In this document: piece after piece, positions 1 to 6,500 of the stretch
Numbering within the stretch: the first letter of the stretch is position 1
How the letters are laid out: each line of letters starts with the position of its first letter
Origin: an uncultured Lachnospiraceae bacterium
GTDB taxonomy: Bacteria; Bacillota; Clostridia; Lachnospirales; Lachnospiraceae
Length of the DNA: 8,750 nucleotides
Reading direction: 5' to 3'
Assembly (NCBI GenBank): GCA_902803245.1
Contig: CADCPJ010000075.1
Span: forward strand, 1 to 8,750
Translations under genes and position numbers: made by a program
The notes under the pieces: model-generated
What the model saw: the letters and a program-made list of their open reading frames with translations, nothing else
What the model was told of the DNA's origin: nothing
Database searches by the model: none

Positions 1-10
1 AGCCAGAAAG

Positions 11-39
11 GTGACAATGGGGACTGTCCCCATTGTCAC
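11..39. repeat. Perfect 29-bp palindrome, REP-like or hairpin element
   Basis: The left arm GTGACAATGGGGAC (11-24) and right arm GTCCCCATTGTCAC (26-39) are exact reverse complements around a single T at 25. Only four T residues follow (41-44), so it is a poor intrinsic terminator as written. It ends 7 bases before the AGGAGG ribosome site of the next gene. From memory, palindromes with a GGGGAC/GTCCCC core recur between genes in clostridial genomes and resemble REP sequences mobilised by Y1 (RAYT) transposases. That assignment is inference, because only one copy and no transposase are visible here. In RNA it would form a very stable hairpin in the 5' region of rfbD. Confidence 0.75.
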
Positions 40-46
40 GTTTTGC

Positions 47-52
47 AGGAGG
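47..52 (+). promoter_or_regulatory. Shine-Dalgarno site deciding the rfbD start
   Basis: A perfect AGGAGG lies 8 bases before the ATG at 61. It falls inside the coding extension that would arise from an in-frame TTG at 43, so it argues strongly for the ATG at 61 as the true start. Confidence 0.85.
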
Positions 53-60
53 TAAAGTGT

Positions 61-981
61 ATGAAAGTCTTTGTTACGGGGGTCGGCGGGCAGCTCGGCC
101 ACGACGTCATGAATGAGCTTCATAAGCGCGGGATCGAAGGCGTCGGCAGCGACATAAAGGAGACATACAGCGGCATAGCGGACGGGACGGCTGTGACGGA
201 GATGCCTTATGTGGGCATGGATATCACGGATGAGGCCTCGGTGAGGAAGATCCTCTTTGAGATCCGGCCGGACGTCATGGTGCACTGCGCCGCATGGACC
301 GCCGTGGACAAGGCGGAGGAGTGCCCGGACATCTGCAGGAAAGTCAACGCGGGCGGAACGGAGAACATCGCCAGGGTCTGCGAGGAGCTGGACATCCCGA
401 TGATGTACTTCTCCACGGACTACGTCTTCGACGGAAATGGGACCCGCCCCTGGCAGGTGGACGACGAGAGGCACCCCTTAGGCGTTTACGGCGAGACCAA
501 GGCGGAGGGCGAGCTCGCGGTCATCGGCCATTTGAGCCGGTACTACATACTCCGCATCGCCTGGGTCTTCGGGATCAACGGAAACAATTTCATCAAGACG
601 ATGCTGAAGCTGTCGAAGACGCACGATCACTTAAGGGTCGTGTGCGACCAGGTGGGAAATCCGACCTATACGCTGGACCTGTCGAGACTCATCGTGGACA
701 TGATCCAAACGGACAAGTACGGGATCTACCACGTGACCAACGAAGGGGACTACATCTCCTGGTTCGACTTCGCAAATGCCATCTTCGAGGAGGCGGGAGT
801 GACCGGCATCACGGTCGCGCCGGTCACATCTAAGGAGTACGGGGCGGCAGCGAAGCGCCCGTACAACAGCAGGATGGACAGGAGCCGCATCAGGGAAATG
901 GGCTTTGAGCCGCTCCCGCACTGGAGAGATGCTCTGAAGAGATATCTTGAGGCGCTGAAAGCAAGCGGCCAGCTGACGTGA
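61..981 (+). CDS. rfbD: dTDP-4-dehydrorhamnose reductase (RmlD/RfbD)
   Basis: This cytoplasmic enzyme catalyses the last step of dTDP-L-rhamnose synthesis, the NAD(P)H-dependent reduction of dTDP-4-dehydro-L-rhamnose. The 306-residue product has the full RmlD pattern of an extended short-chain dehydrogenase. A GxxGxxG nucleotide-binding loop (residues 7-13) follows the first strand. The family signature STDYVFDG is at 118-125, and YGETK at 143-147 supplies the catalytic Tyr143 and Lys147. Thr119 sits 24 residues before Tyr143, the spacing of the Thr/Tyr/Lys triad in characterised RmlD. NPTYTLDL in the C-terminal half is also typical. The segment between strand 2 and the DITD motif (about 31-56) is longer than in enterobacterial RmlD. 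The start is set by AGGAGG at 47-52. The stop overlaps the next gene by one base (TGATG). rmlA, rmlB and rmlC are not in the window. The assignment is firm. Confidence 0.95.
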   Translation: MKVFVTGVGGQLGHDVMNELHKRGIEGVGSDIKETYSGIADGTAVTEMPYVGMDITDEASVRKILFEIRPDVMVHCAAWTAVDKAEECPDICRKVNAGGTENIARVCEELDIPMMYFSTDYVFDGNGTRPWQVDDERHPLGVYGETKAEGELAVIGHLSRYYILRIAWVFGINGNNFIKTMLKLSKTHDHLRVVCDQVGNPTYTLDLSRLIVDMIQTDKYGIYHVTNEGDYISWFDFANAIFEEAGVTGITVAPVTSKEYGAAAKRPYNSRMDRSRIREMGFEPLPHWRDALKRYLEALKASGQLT

Positions 982-3305
982 TGACATCCCGCATGTTACC
1001 GAGTTCCCCGGGAGTGTGGCGAAGATACAGCCGCTTTTTGATCGGAGCGGCTGTCTTTTTGCTGTGCGCGTGCGCCTTTTTTGCCGCAAAGAGCTCGCAC
1101 GAGGCCAGATATCCGGAGCGGCAGATCACCCGGTTCCGAAAGTACGAGCACACTGGGCTGAAGCGCCGGTACAACAAGAAAAAAGGCCACACGGTCTTCC
1201 GGAGCGTGGAATATGATCCGCACCTTATCATAACGAGCGAGGATTCCATATCGTCCATCGGTTTTTTGGTGGACGGCCTGAAGAAGAACAAGCGCTATCC
1301 GGAGAAGATCATGGAGGTCTTCTATGACACCGGCAATGACTTCAACGAAGAGGAGTGCATCCGTATCCGCCTGAGGAAGGGAGCGCTCCGCGTGGACTTT
1401 GACACCTTGAAGGACGTCCACAGGGTCCGCATCGACTTCTTCAACAACACGGGCGGCAAGCTTCGATTAAGATCCATGACTCTGAATCCGAAGCTTGGCG
1501 GCAATCTGTGGATCTTTGCTGCGGTCTGCGCCATTTCCATGATCTTCATACTGGTGCTGACCAGAAAGGCTCCGCGTCTTATATACATCCTGGGACTCTT
1601 TTTCTGGGGAGCGGTCAACCTGACCGCCGGGATCCCGTTCCTGAGGGACCCGAACGGGGAGGTGCTTGTCCCGTACCTCGTATTTGCGGGCCTTTTCCTC
1701 TTCGTCTTCGGAGCAATGCTTCTCCCCGAGGGCAGGAGAAAGGAGATCCTCTTTACTGCCGGCCTCATGGCGGCGGCATTTGCCGTTTACTTTTTCTGGG
1801 CGTCCATCACCCCCTATGCGGAGGGACCGGATGAGGCTATGCGCCACGATGTGGTGTATTACATATGCGAACATGGAACGCTGCCGACCGGGTATGCCCC
1901 GGAGGTTCGCAACCAGATCTGGGGATTCTCATACGCATACTATCCGATCTTACCATACATAATCGGAGGTTATCTGGAATACATACTGTATCACACCGGA
2001 GATCCCTCCTGGATGGAGCTCGTGATGCTCTCCCGCATGGTGTCCATCGTGTCGGGAGTCCTGACGGTCTTCTTCGCCTCAAGGCTCTCCGCGACCCTCT
2101 TTAAGGGGCGGCCGGTCCGGTATCTTCTCCCGGTGTTCATCGCCTTTTTCCCTGAGCTCGCGTTTATCAACACTTATGTAAACAATGATTCCATGGCGAT
2201 CATGACGACGGCCATGATCCTCTTCTTCTGGGCCAGGGGCTGCGAGTATGACTGGAGGTGGAGGGATGCGGTGGGGCTCTCCATCGCGATGGGCCTTTGC
2301 GCCCTGACCTACTACAACTGTTACGGCTATATCCTGATGAGCATCCCGCTCTTCTTCCTGACGGTCTTTTTGGGCAATAAGAGCAGGAAGGAGATCTGGA
2401 AAATGACGGCCTGCATCGTGCTCCTTACATTTGCCGTGTGCGGGTGGTTCTTCATCCGGAACGCCATCCTCTACGACGGGGACCTCCTCGGGAGAAAGAC
2501 TCTCAACTACTACGCGGAGATTTACGCCAGGGACGGCTACAAACCCTCCCAGCTCGACAACCCGAAGAAGAACGGCGAGACCCTCCGTGACATGTTCTTC
2601 GCCAGGGAGTGGCTGGTCAAGACGCTGCGGAGCTTTGTCGCGATGTTCTCCACCTATTCCTTAAGGGCCAGGCATTACGTGTACGTGATTTACAAATGGT
2701 TCTTCGGCATAAGCTTTTTAGGGGCGGCTGTCTGGGCAGTCCGGTCTCTTCTTATGAATTGGAGTGCTCGCCGCAGGCAGGGAAATGATCTAAAAGGACA
2801 AGGAAACGCGTCCCAAGGACAAGGGAATGCGCTCCGAGGACAAGGAAATGCGACCGGAGGACAGGGAGATGCCTTGCGGGATGCCGGCGCGGGCAATGAG
2901 ACTGCAGGAAAGGGAAGGGTGTGGGCCGTATTCTGGGTATCGGCCGCCCTGGCACTCCTCATCGTGCTCCTGCTGGCTGTGTATTACTCCTATGCGGTTG
3001 ACTTTCAGCCTCAGGGAAGGTATATTTTGCCATGTGTCCTGCCTCTCGCCTGCTTTGTCACTTGCGGCTGCCGCGAGATCGCAGGCCTCATCGCCGCACT
3101 TGCGGAAAAGGTGCGGAGCGGGAGAGCATCGGGAGAGAATAGAAAAGCCGCACAAAAAGATCCGGGCGGCAGCGCGGCGGCGGATGTGCGCGGCGGAGGA
3201 ACGGTTCTTATGGCTGAGACGGTGATCACCGGCTTTTTAAGCGTCCTGCTCGCATGCGTGATGCTGCTCATCCTCCTCGACACAGTCTTCAAGTTTTATG
3301 TCTAG
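981..3305 (+). CDS. DUF2142-like polytopic membrane protein, probable GT-C glycosyltransferase
   Basis: The 774-residue integral membrane protein probably transfers a sugar from a polyprenyl-phosphate donor on the outer membrane face; this is inferred from family resemblance. About 15 membrane helices are visible, with positive loops fitting an N-in topology. After helix 1 (about 17-38) comes an exported, beta-rich domain (about 40-170). Helix 2 starts near 176. The first large loop after helix 5 carries PDEAMRH (283-289), the acidic loop expected of GT-C enzymes. A FFPELAF...NND stretch (NND at 401-403) and QGRYILP (678-684) match DUF2142-type proteins. Residues 604-631 are four 7-residue repeats in a cytoplasmic loop. 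A second low-complexity Gly/Ala/Lys loop lies before the last helix. The ATG at 981 overlaps the rfbD stop (TGATG) and has no clear ribosome site, implying coupled translation; a GTG at 978 would add one residue. The sugar donor and acceptor are unknown. Confidence 0.85.
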   Translation: MTSRMLPSSPGVWRRYSRFLIGAAVFLLCACAFFAAKSSHEARYPERQITRFRKYEHTGLKRRYNKKKGHTVFRSVEYDPHLIITSEDSISSIGFLVDGLKKNKRYPEKIMEVFYDTGNDFNEEECIRIRLRKGALRVDFDTLKDVHRVRIDFFNNTGGKLRLRSMTLNPKLGGNLWIFAAVCAISMIFILVLTRKAPRLIYILGLFFWGAVNLTAGIPFLRDPNGEVLVPYLVFAGLFLFVFGAMLLPEGRRKEILFTAGLMAAAFAVYFFWASITPYAEGPDEAMRHDVVYYICEHGTLPTGYAPEVRNQIWGFSYAYYPILPYIIGGYLEYILYHTGDPSWMELVMLSRMVSIVSGVLTVFFASRLSATLFKGRPVRYLLPVFIAFFPELAFINTYVNNDSMAIMTTAMILFFWARGCEYDWRWRDAVGLSIAMGLCALTYYNCYGYILMSIPLFFLTVFLGNKSRKEIWKMTACIVLLTFAVCGWFFIRNAILYDGDLLGRKTLNYYAEIYARDGYKPSQLDNPKKNGETLRDMFFAREWLVKTLRSFVAMFSTYSLRARHYVYVIYKWFFGISFLGAAVWAVRSLLMNWSARRRQGNDLKGQGNASQGQGNALRGQGNATGGQGDALRDAGAGNETAGKGRVWAVFWVSAALALLIVLLLAVYYSYAVDFQPQGRYILPCVLPLACFVTCGCREIAGLIAALAEKVRSGRASGENRKAAQKDPGGSAAADVRGGGTVLMAETVITGFLSVLLACVMLLILLDTVFKFYV
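2790..2873 (+). repeat. Four in-frame 21-bp repeats coding [x][x]GQG[N/D]A
   Basis: Four consecutive 7-residue units (LKGQGNA, SQGQGNA, LRGQGNA, TGGQGDA) fill residues 604-631 of the GT-C-like protein. A degenerate half-unit (RQGND) comes just before. The loop follows ARRR and lies between two hydrophobic helices, so it is predicted cytoplasmic. Units keep the reading frame and share GGACAAGG-type DNA. They look like slippage-type tandem duplication in a loop that tolerates length change. Confidence 0.85.
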
Positions 3306-3344
3306 CCTTTAAAAACAATTGCTGATACGTTTATGAGGTGACTC

Positions 3345-5156
3345 ATGCAGCTTCCGATTACTCCATACAAAGTGAAGAAGGCCTTTCTGTACTGGAGGCA
3401 TTTTGGAACCAGGGAGTTCTTTAACCACCTGATGGACCGCATGGAGCCGGAGGACGTACCTTACGGCGCCTGGTTCGTGCAGCACAGGGCCTCCGAGGAG
3501 ACCCTGAAGAAGCAGAGGAACCATCCGATCCGGGACGCCGTGAAGATCTCGGTCCTCGTTCCCGCCTACCGCACGCCGGAGAAGTTTCTCACCCAGATGA
3601 TCGACTCCGTGAGGGAGCAGACTTATGTCAACTGGGAGCTGGTCATCGCGGATGCCGGGGCATCGGAGCAGACGGAAGAACAGGGAAGGCGCACAAGAAC
3701 CGTGGCCGCGGTTGCGGAAGAGTACGCATCAAGGGATCCGAGAATCCGCTATGTGCCCCTTGAGCGGAACTTCGGAATCGCCGAGAACACCAACAGGGCG
3801 CTCGCCGAGGCGAAGGGGGAGTACGTGGCATTTCTCGACCACGACGACCTGCTTGAGAAAAATGCCCTCTACGAGATCGCGCTCATGATCGCCGAGGGGG
3901 CGGACTTCATCTACACCGACGAGGACAAGGTGACGGCGGACGGGCAGAAGTTCTACCAGCCTCATTTCAAGCCGGAATTCAACCTGGACCTCTTGCGGTC
4001 CAACAACTACATCACGCATTTTCTTGTCGTTAAAAAGACCCTCGCCGACAGGGCAGGAGGCTTTGACGAGGGGATGAGCGGCGCACAGGACTACGACTTT
4101 ATCTTCCGGTGCGCGGAGAGGGCGGACAGGATCGCCCGGGTTCCCCAGATCCTGTACCACTGGAGGACGCACGAGTCCTCGACCTCGGACAACCCCATGA
4201 GCAAGAAGTACGCCTATGAGGCCGGAAAGCGGGCGATCGAGGGGAATTTAAGGCGCACTGGCCAGGTGGGACAGGTGGAAATGCTGTCCGACTTCGGCTT
4301 CTACCGCGTGCGCTATCCGGTGCAGGGACAGCCGAAAGTATCTGTGATCATACCGAACAGGGACCAGGCGGACGCGCTCATGAGCTGCGTGGACTCCGTC
4401 CTCGACACGAGGTACCCGAATCTCGAGATCATCATCGTGGAAAATGGCAGCACCGAGAAGGCGACGTTCGAGTACTACAAGAAGATGTCCTCCAACGAGT
4501 GCATGCGCTTCGTCCGGTGGAAGAAGGCGTTTAACTACTCCGCGATCAACAACTACGGGGTCGGCTTCGCCAAAGGGGAGTATCTGCTCTTCCTGAACAA
4601 CGACGTGCGGGGATCCATTTCCACCGACTGGCTGACCGAGATGCTGGGCGTGTGCCAGCGGTACGACGTGGGCGCGGTGGGGGCGAGGCTCTATTACCCG
4701 GACAACCGCATCCAGAGCGCAGGAATTGTCATAGGCATGGGGGGAAGTGCGGGGTCGATGTTCGTCGACCTCCCGAGGGGGAGATCGGGCTATCTGCACA
4801 AGTCGGCGATCATGCAGGACCTCTCCGCAGTGACAGCGGCCTGCATGATGGTGAAGCGCGAGGCCTTCGAGAAAGCGGGCGGGTTCACCGAAGAGCTGAC
4901 CGTGGCATTTAACGATGTGGACCTGTGCCTGAAGATCGGGGAGTGCGGGTACCGGATCGTCTATGACCCGTTTGCCGAGCTCTACCACGATGAGTCGAGG
5001 ACGAGAGGGCCCGAGGACACGCCGGAGAAGGTGAGAAGGTTCCAGAACGAGATAGAATATTTCAGAACGCATCATTTGGATCTCCTCAAAGAGGGCGATC
5101 CGTGCTATAATCCAAACCTGTCGCTCAAAAAATGGAATTATTCTCTCAGATTGTGA
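3345..5156 (+). CDS. Tandem two-domain family 2 glycosyltransferase
   Basis: The 603-residue cytoplasmic protein has two GT-A type GT2 domains after a leader of about 66 residues. Domain 1 begins at KISVLVPAYR (67). It has FLDHDD (163-168) as the metal and nucleotide-sugar site, a YTDEDK stretch, and QDYD (248-251) in the acceptor part. Domain 2 begins at KVSVIIPNRD (331). It has FLNNDV (416-421) in the DXD position, and FNDVD (522-526) then YHDESRTRG in the acceptor part. Both domains look intact, so the protein could add two linkages or make an alternating chain; this is inference. Such double GT2 proteins occur in rhamnan and other surface polysaccharide loci, and the rfbD neighbour makes dTDP-rhamnose a reasonable donor. 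Domain 1 has a polar insertion after its second strand (about 104-119). The ATG at 3345 follows GAGGTG at 3335-3340. The gap from the previous gene is 39 bases and shows no convincing promoter. Confidence 0.93.
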   Translation: MQLPITPYKVKKAFLYWRHFGTREFFNHLMDRMEPEDVPYGAWFVQHRASEETLKKQRNHPIRDAVKISVLVPAYRTPEKFLTQMIDSVREQTYVNWELVIADAGASEQTEEQGRRTRTVAAVAEEYASRDPRIRYVPLERNFGIAENTNRALAEAKGEYVAFLDHDDLLEKNALYEIALMIAEGADFIYTDEDKVTADGQKFYQPHFKPEFNLDLLRSNNYITHFLVVKKTLADRAGGFDEGMSGAQDYDFIFRCAERADRIARVPQILYHWRTHESSTSDNPMSKKYAYEAGKRAIEGNLRRTGQVGQVEMLSDFGFYRVRYPVQGQPKVSVIIPNRDQADALMSCVDSVLDTRYPNLEIIIVENGSTEKATFEYYKKMSSNECMRFVRWKKAFNYSAINNYGVGFAKGEYLLFLNNDVRGSISTDWLTEMLGVCQRYDVGAVGARLYYPDNRIQSAGIVIGMGGSAGSMFVDLPRGRSGYLHKSAIMQDLSAVTAACMMVKREAFEKAGGFTEELTVAFNDVDLCLKIGECGYRIVYDPFAELYHDESRTRGPEDTPEKVRRFQNEIEYFRTHHLDLLKEGDPCYNPNLSLKKWNYSLRL

Positions 5157-5162
5157 TTTCTT

Positions 5163-6134
5163 ATGGCTGCTAGGACCTCGGTGGTGATACCGAATTACAA
5201 CGGAATAGAATATCTGACGGACTGTCTCATGGCCATGAGGGAGCAGACAAGGAAGCCGGACCGGATCATCGTCATCGACAACGGCTCTGCGGACGGAAGC
5301 CCGGACTTCGTGCGGGACCATTTTCCCGAAGCTGAGCTCATATGCCTTGACACGAACACCGGATTCTGCGGGGCCGTGAACAGGGGAATCCGCGCCTCGA
5401 AAGGGATGGATTACTGCATCCTGTTAAATAATGACACGAGGGCGGACAGAAGATTTGTCGAGTGCCTCGTCCGGGCGATGGAGAAGTACCCGAAGGTCTT
5501 CTCCGCCCAGGCAAAGATGCTTAGCATGCGCGACCCGGGCGTCATGGACGACGCGGGAGATCTCTACTGCTCGCTCGGCTGGGCATTTGCGAGAGGGAAG
5601 GGGAAGCCGGAGCGGCACTTCCGGAAGACGGAAGAGATCTTCTCGGCCTGCGCGGGCGCCGCAATCTACCGCATGAGCATGATCGGCGAGGTGGGACTCT
5701 TCGACGAGAACCATTTTGCTTATCTCGAGGACTGCGACATCGGATGGCGCGCGAGAATAAAGGGGTACCACAACATCTTCGTGCCCTCTGCGAAGGTCCT
5801 CCACGTGGGAAGCGCTTCGAGCGGGTCGGTCTACAACCTCTTCAAGGTGAAGAACACGTCGAGGAACAGCATCTATCTGATCGCAAAGAACATGCCGCCC
5901 CTCATGATCCTCATAAACCTTCCCCTGCTTGTTCCGGGGTTCCTCGTGAAGGCGGCTTTCTTTGCCGCGAAGGGCTACGGAAAGGAGTACGTCTTCGGGA
6001 TCGGACAGGGCTTTCGGCTCAGCCGCACCGGCGCGAAGGAAGGGCGGACCGTCCGCTATGACAGAAAGAACCTTCCGAACTATCTGCGCATCCAGCTCGA
6101 GCTCTTCGCCAATGTGGTGCGGAGATTCCTGTGA
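5163..6134 (+). CDS. Family 2 glycosyltransferase, rhamnosyltransferase-like
   Basis: The 323-residue single-domain GT2 enzyme opens with TSVVIPNYNG at residue 4. IDNGSADGS follows the second strand, LLNNDT (87-92) stands in the DXD position, and YLEDCDIGWR (187-196) holds the acidic acceptor-side residues. This pattern (VVIPNYNG, NNDT, EDxDxxxR) is that of WbbL/RfbF-like rhamnosyltransferases and relatives. A hydrophobic stretch near the C-terminus (about 244-268), followed by a basic tail, suggests docking on the inner membrane face, where the lipid-linked acceptor sits. The ATG lies 6 bases after the preceding stop, with no Shine-Dalgarno match in the gap, so translation is probably coupled. 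It is the last gene of the run, and a hairpin starts right after its stop. dTDP-L-rhamnose is the likely donor because rfbD is in the same run, but the sequence does not prove it. Confidence 0.92.
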   Translation: MAARTSVVIPNYNGIEYLTDCLMAMREQTRKPDRIIVIDNGSADGSPDFVRDHFPEAELICLDTNTGFCGAVNRGIRASKGMDYCILLNNDTRADRRFVECLVRAMEKYPKVFSAQAKMLSMRDPGVMDDAGDLYCSLGWAFARGKGKPERHFRKTEEIFSACAGAAIYRMSMIGEVGLFDENHFAYLEDCDIGWRARIKGYHNIFVPSAKVLHVGSASSGSVYNLFKVKNTSRNSIYLIAKNMPPLMILINLPLLVPGFLVKAAFFAAKGYGKEYVFGIGQGFRLSRTGAKEGRTVRYDRKNLPNYLRIQLELFANVVRRFL

Positions 6135-6183
6135 TTCGCAGCTGCCTGGCTCCCTGAAATCAGAGGGAAAATCAGGCGGCGAA
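6135..6183 (+). terminator. Stop-adjacent long hairpin, possible weak terminator
   Basis: Immediately after the TGA at 6132-6134, TTCGC (6135-6139) pairs with GCGAA (6179-6183). After a 3-base bulge, TGCCTG (6143-6148) pairs with CAGGCG (6173-6178) with one wobble. Inside, TCCCT (6151-6155) pairs with AGGGA (6164-6168). The downstream bases are not a T-run, so intrinsic termination would be inefficient. It may instead act as a 3' mRNA stabiliser or partial terminator before the next promoter. From 6184 to 6272 I see only a short GC palindrome (6230-6240) and no gene. Confidence 0.4.
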
Positions 6184-6272
6184 CCTGTTCTTTGAATGAC
6201 TGCTGCCAGGAAATGAGCGCTCTTGAAATGCCCGCCGGGCCTATATGAGCGTCTCCTTAACGCGCACAAGGC

Positions 6273-6301
6273 TTGCCAAAAGAACCGCGATATAGTATAT
6301 T
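6273..6301 (+). promoter_or_regulatory. Sigma-A-type promoter ahead of the sugar transferase
   Basis: TTGCCA (6273-6278) and TATATT (6296-6301) each differ from consensus at one position and are separated by 17 bases, the optimal spacing. The surrounding 6285-6310 segment is strikingly A+T-rich for this window. Transcription would start near 6308, giving an untranslated leader of about 190 bases before the start at 6501. Confidence 0.7.
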
Positions 6302-6307
6302 TAAATT

Positions 6308-6500
6308 TTGTAAGCGGAGAAGAAATCGTGGTTATACCTGTTGTACCGGTGAGCCCTGGCAATTGCCGGAGATAATTTCCCGGGTTCACTGTATAGAGGG
6401 GGAACGGAATGTTCTGCACGGCAGGCAATTCCGTTAGCAACTATAAGCTCAGCAGTTGACGGGGGCGTCCGGCCTGCAGCTTGATCTTGAGGGTGCAGAA
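6308..6500 (+). promoter_or_regulatory. Structured 5' leader of the sugar transferase gene
   Basis: This non-coding leader contains two nested stem-loops. In stem 1, GTGAGCCC (6349-6356) pairs with GGGTTCAC (6382-6389) with one G-U, enclosing a small hairpin TGGC/GCCG (6357-6368). In stem 2, AACGGAAT (6403-6410) pairs perfectly with ATTCCGTT (6428-6435), enclosing a 3x3 internal loop and CTGC/GCAG (6414-6417 with 6421-6424) around a 3-base loop. Shorter pairings follow: CAACT/AGTTG (6438-6442 with 6454-6458) and CTGCA/TGCAG (6474-6478 with 6494-6498), the latter flanking the ribosome site. No known riboswitch class was recognised. Pairings were found by eye; folding energy was not computed. 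Confidence 0.5.
6489..6493 (+). promoter_or_regulatory. Shine-Dalgarno site supporting the TTG start at 6501
   Basis: GAGGG lies 7 bases before the TTG at 6501. The upstream in-frame TTG at 6456 has no purine-rich site before it. The GAGGG lies in the loop closed by CTGCA/TGCAG, so its access could depend on leader folding. Confidence 0.6.

Noticed and set aside
43..60. In-frame TTG extension of rfbD by six codons
   Set aside because: The extension contains the AGGAGG ribosome site of the ATG at 61, and the family N-terminus begins at MKVFVTG.
4248..5321. Long antisense open frame (357 codons) opposite the GT2 genes
   Set aside because: It has no recognisable domain, is rich in His/Arg/Val as expected from reversed GC-rich codons, and lies fully opposite two clear glycosyltransferase genes.
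6230..6240. GCCCG-C-CGGGC palindrome as a terminator
   Set aside because: It leaves only a 1-base centre, which cannot form a normal hairpin loop at full pairing, and no T-run follows.
5424..6440. Antisense open frame (338 codons) spanning the end of the second GT2 gene and the promoter gap
   Set aside because: Its composition is that of a shadow frame, it has no domain, and it would run through the promoter and leader hairpins of the opposite strand.
6456..6461. TTGACG as a second promoter -35 element
   Set aside because: No -10-like hexamer occurs at 16-18 bases downstream, and the region is already in the leader.
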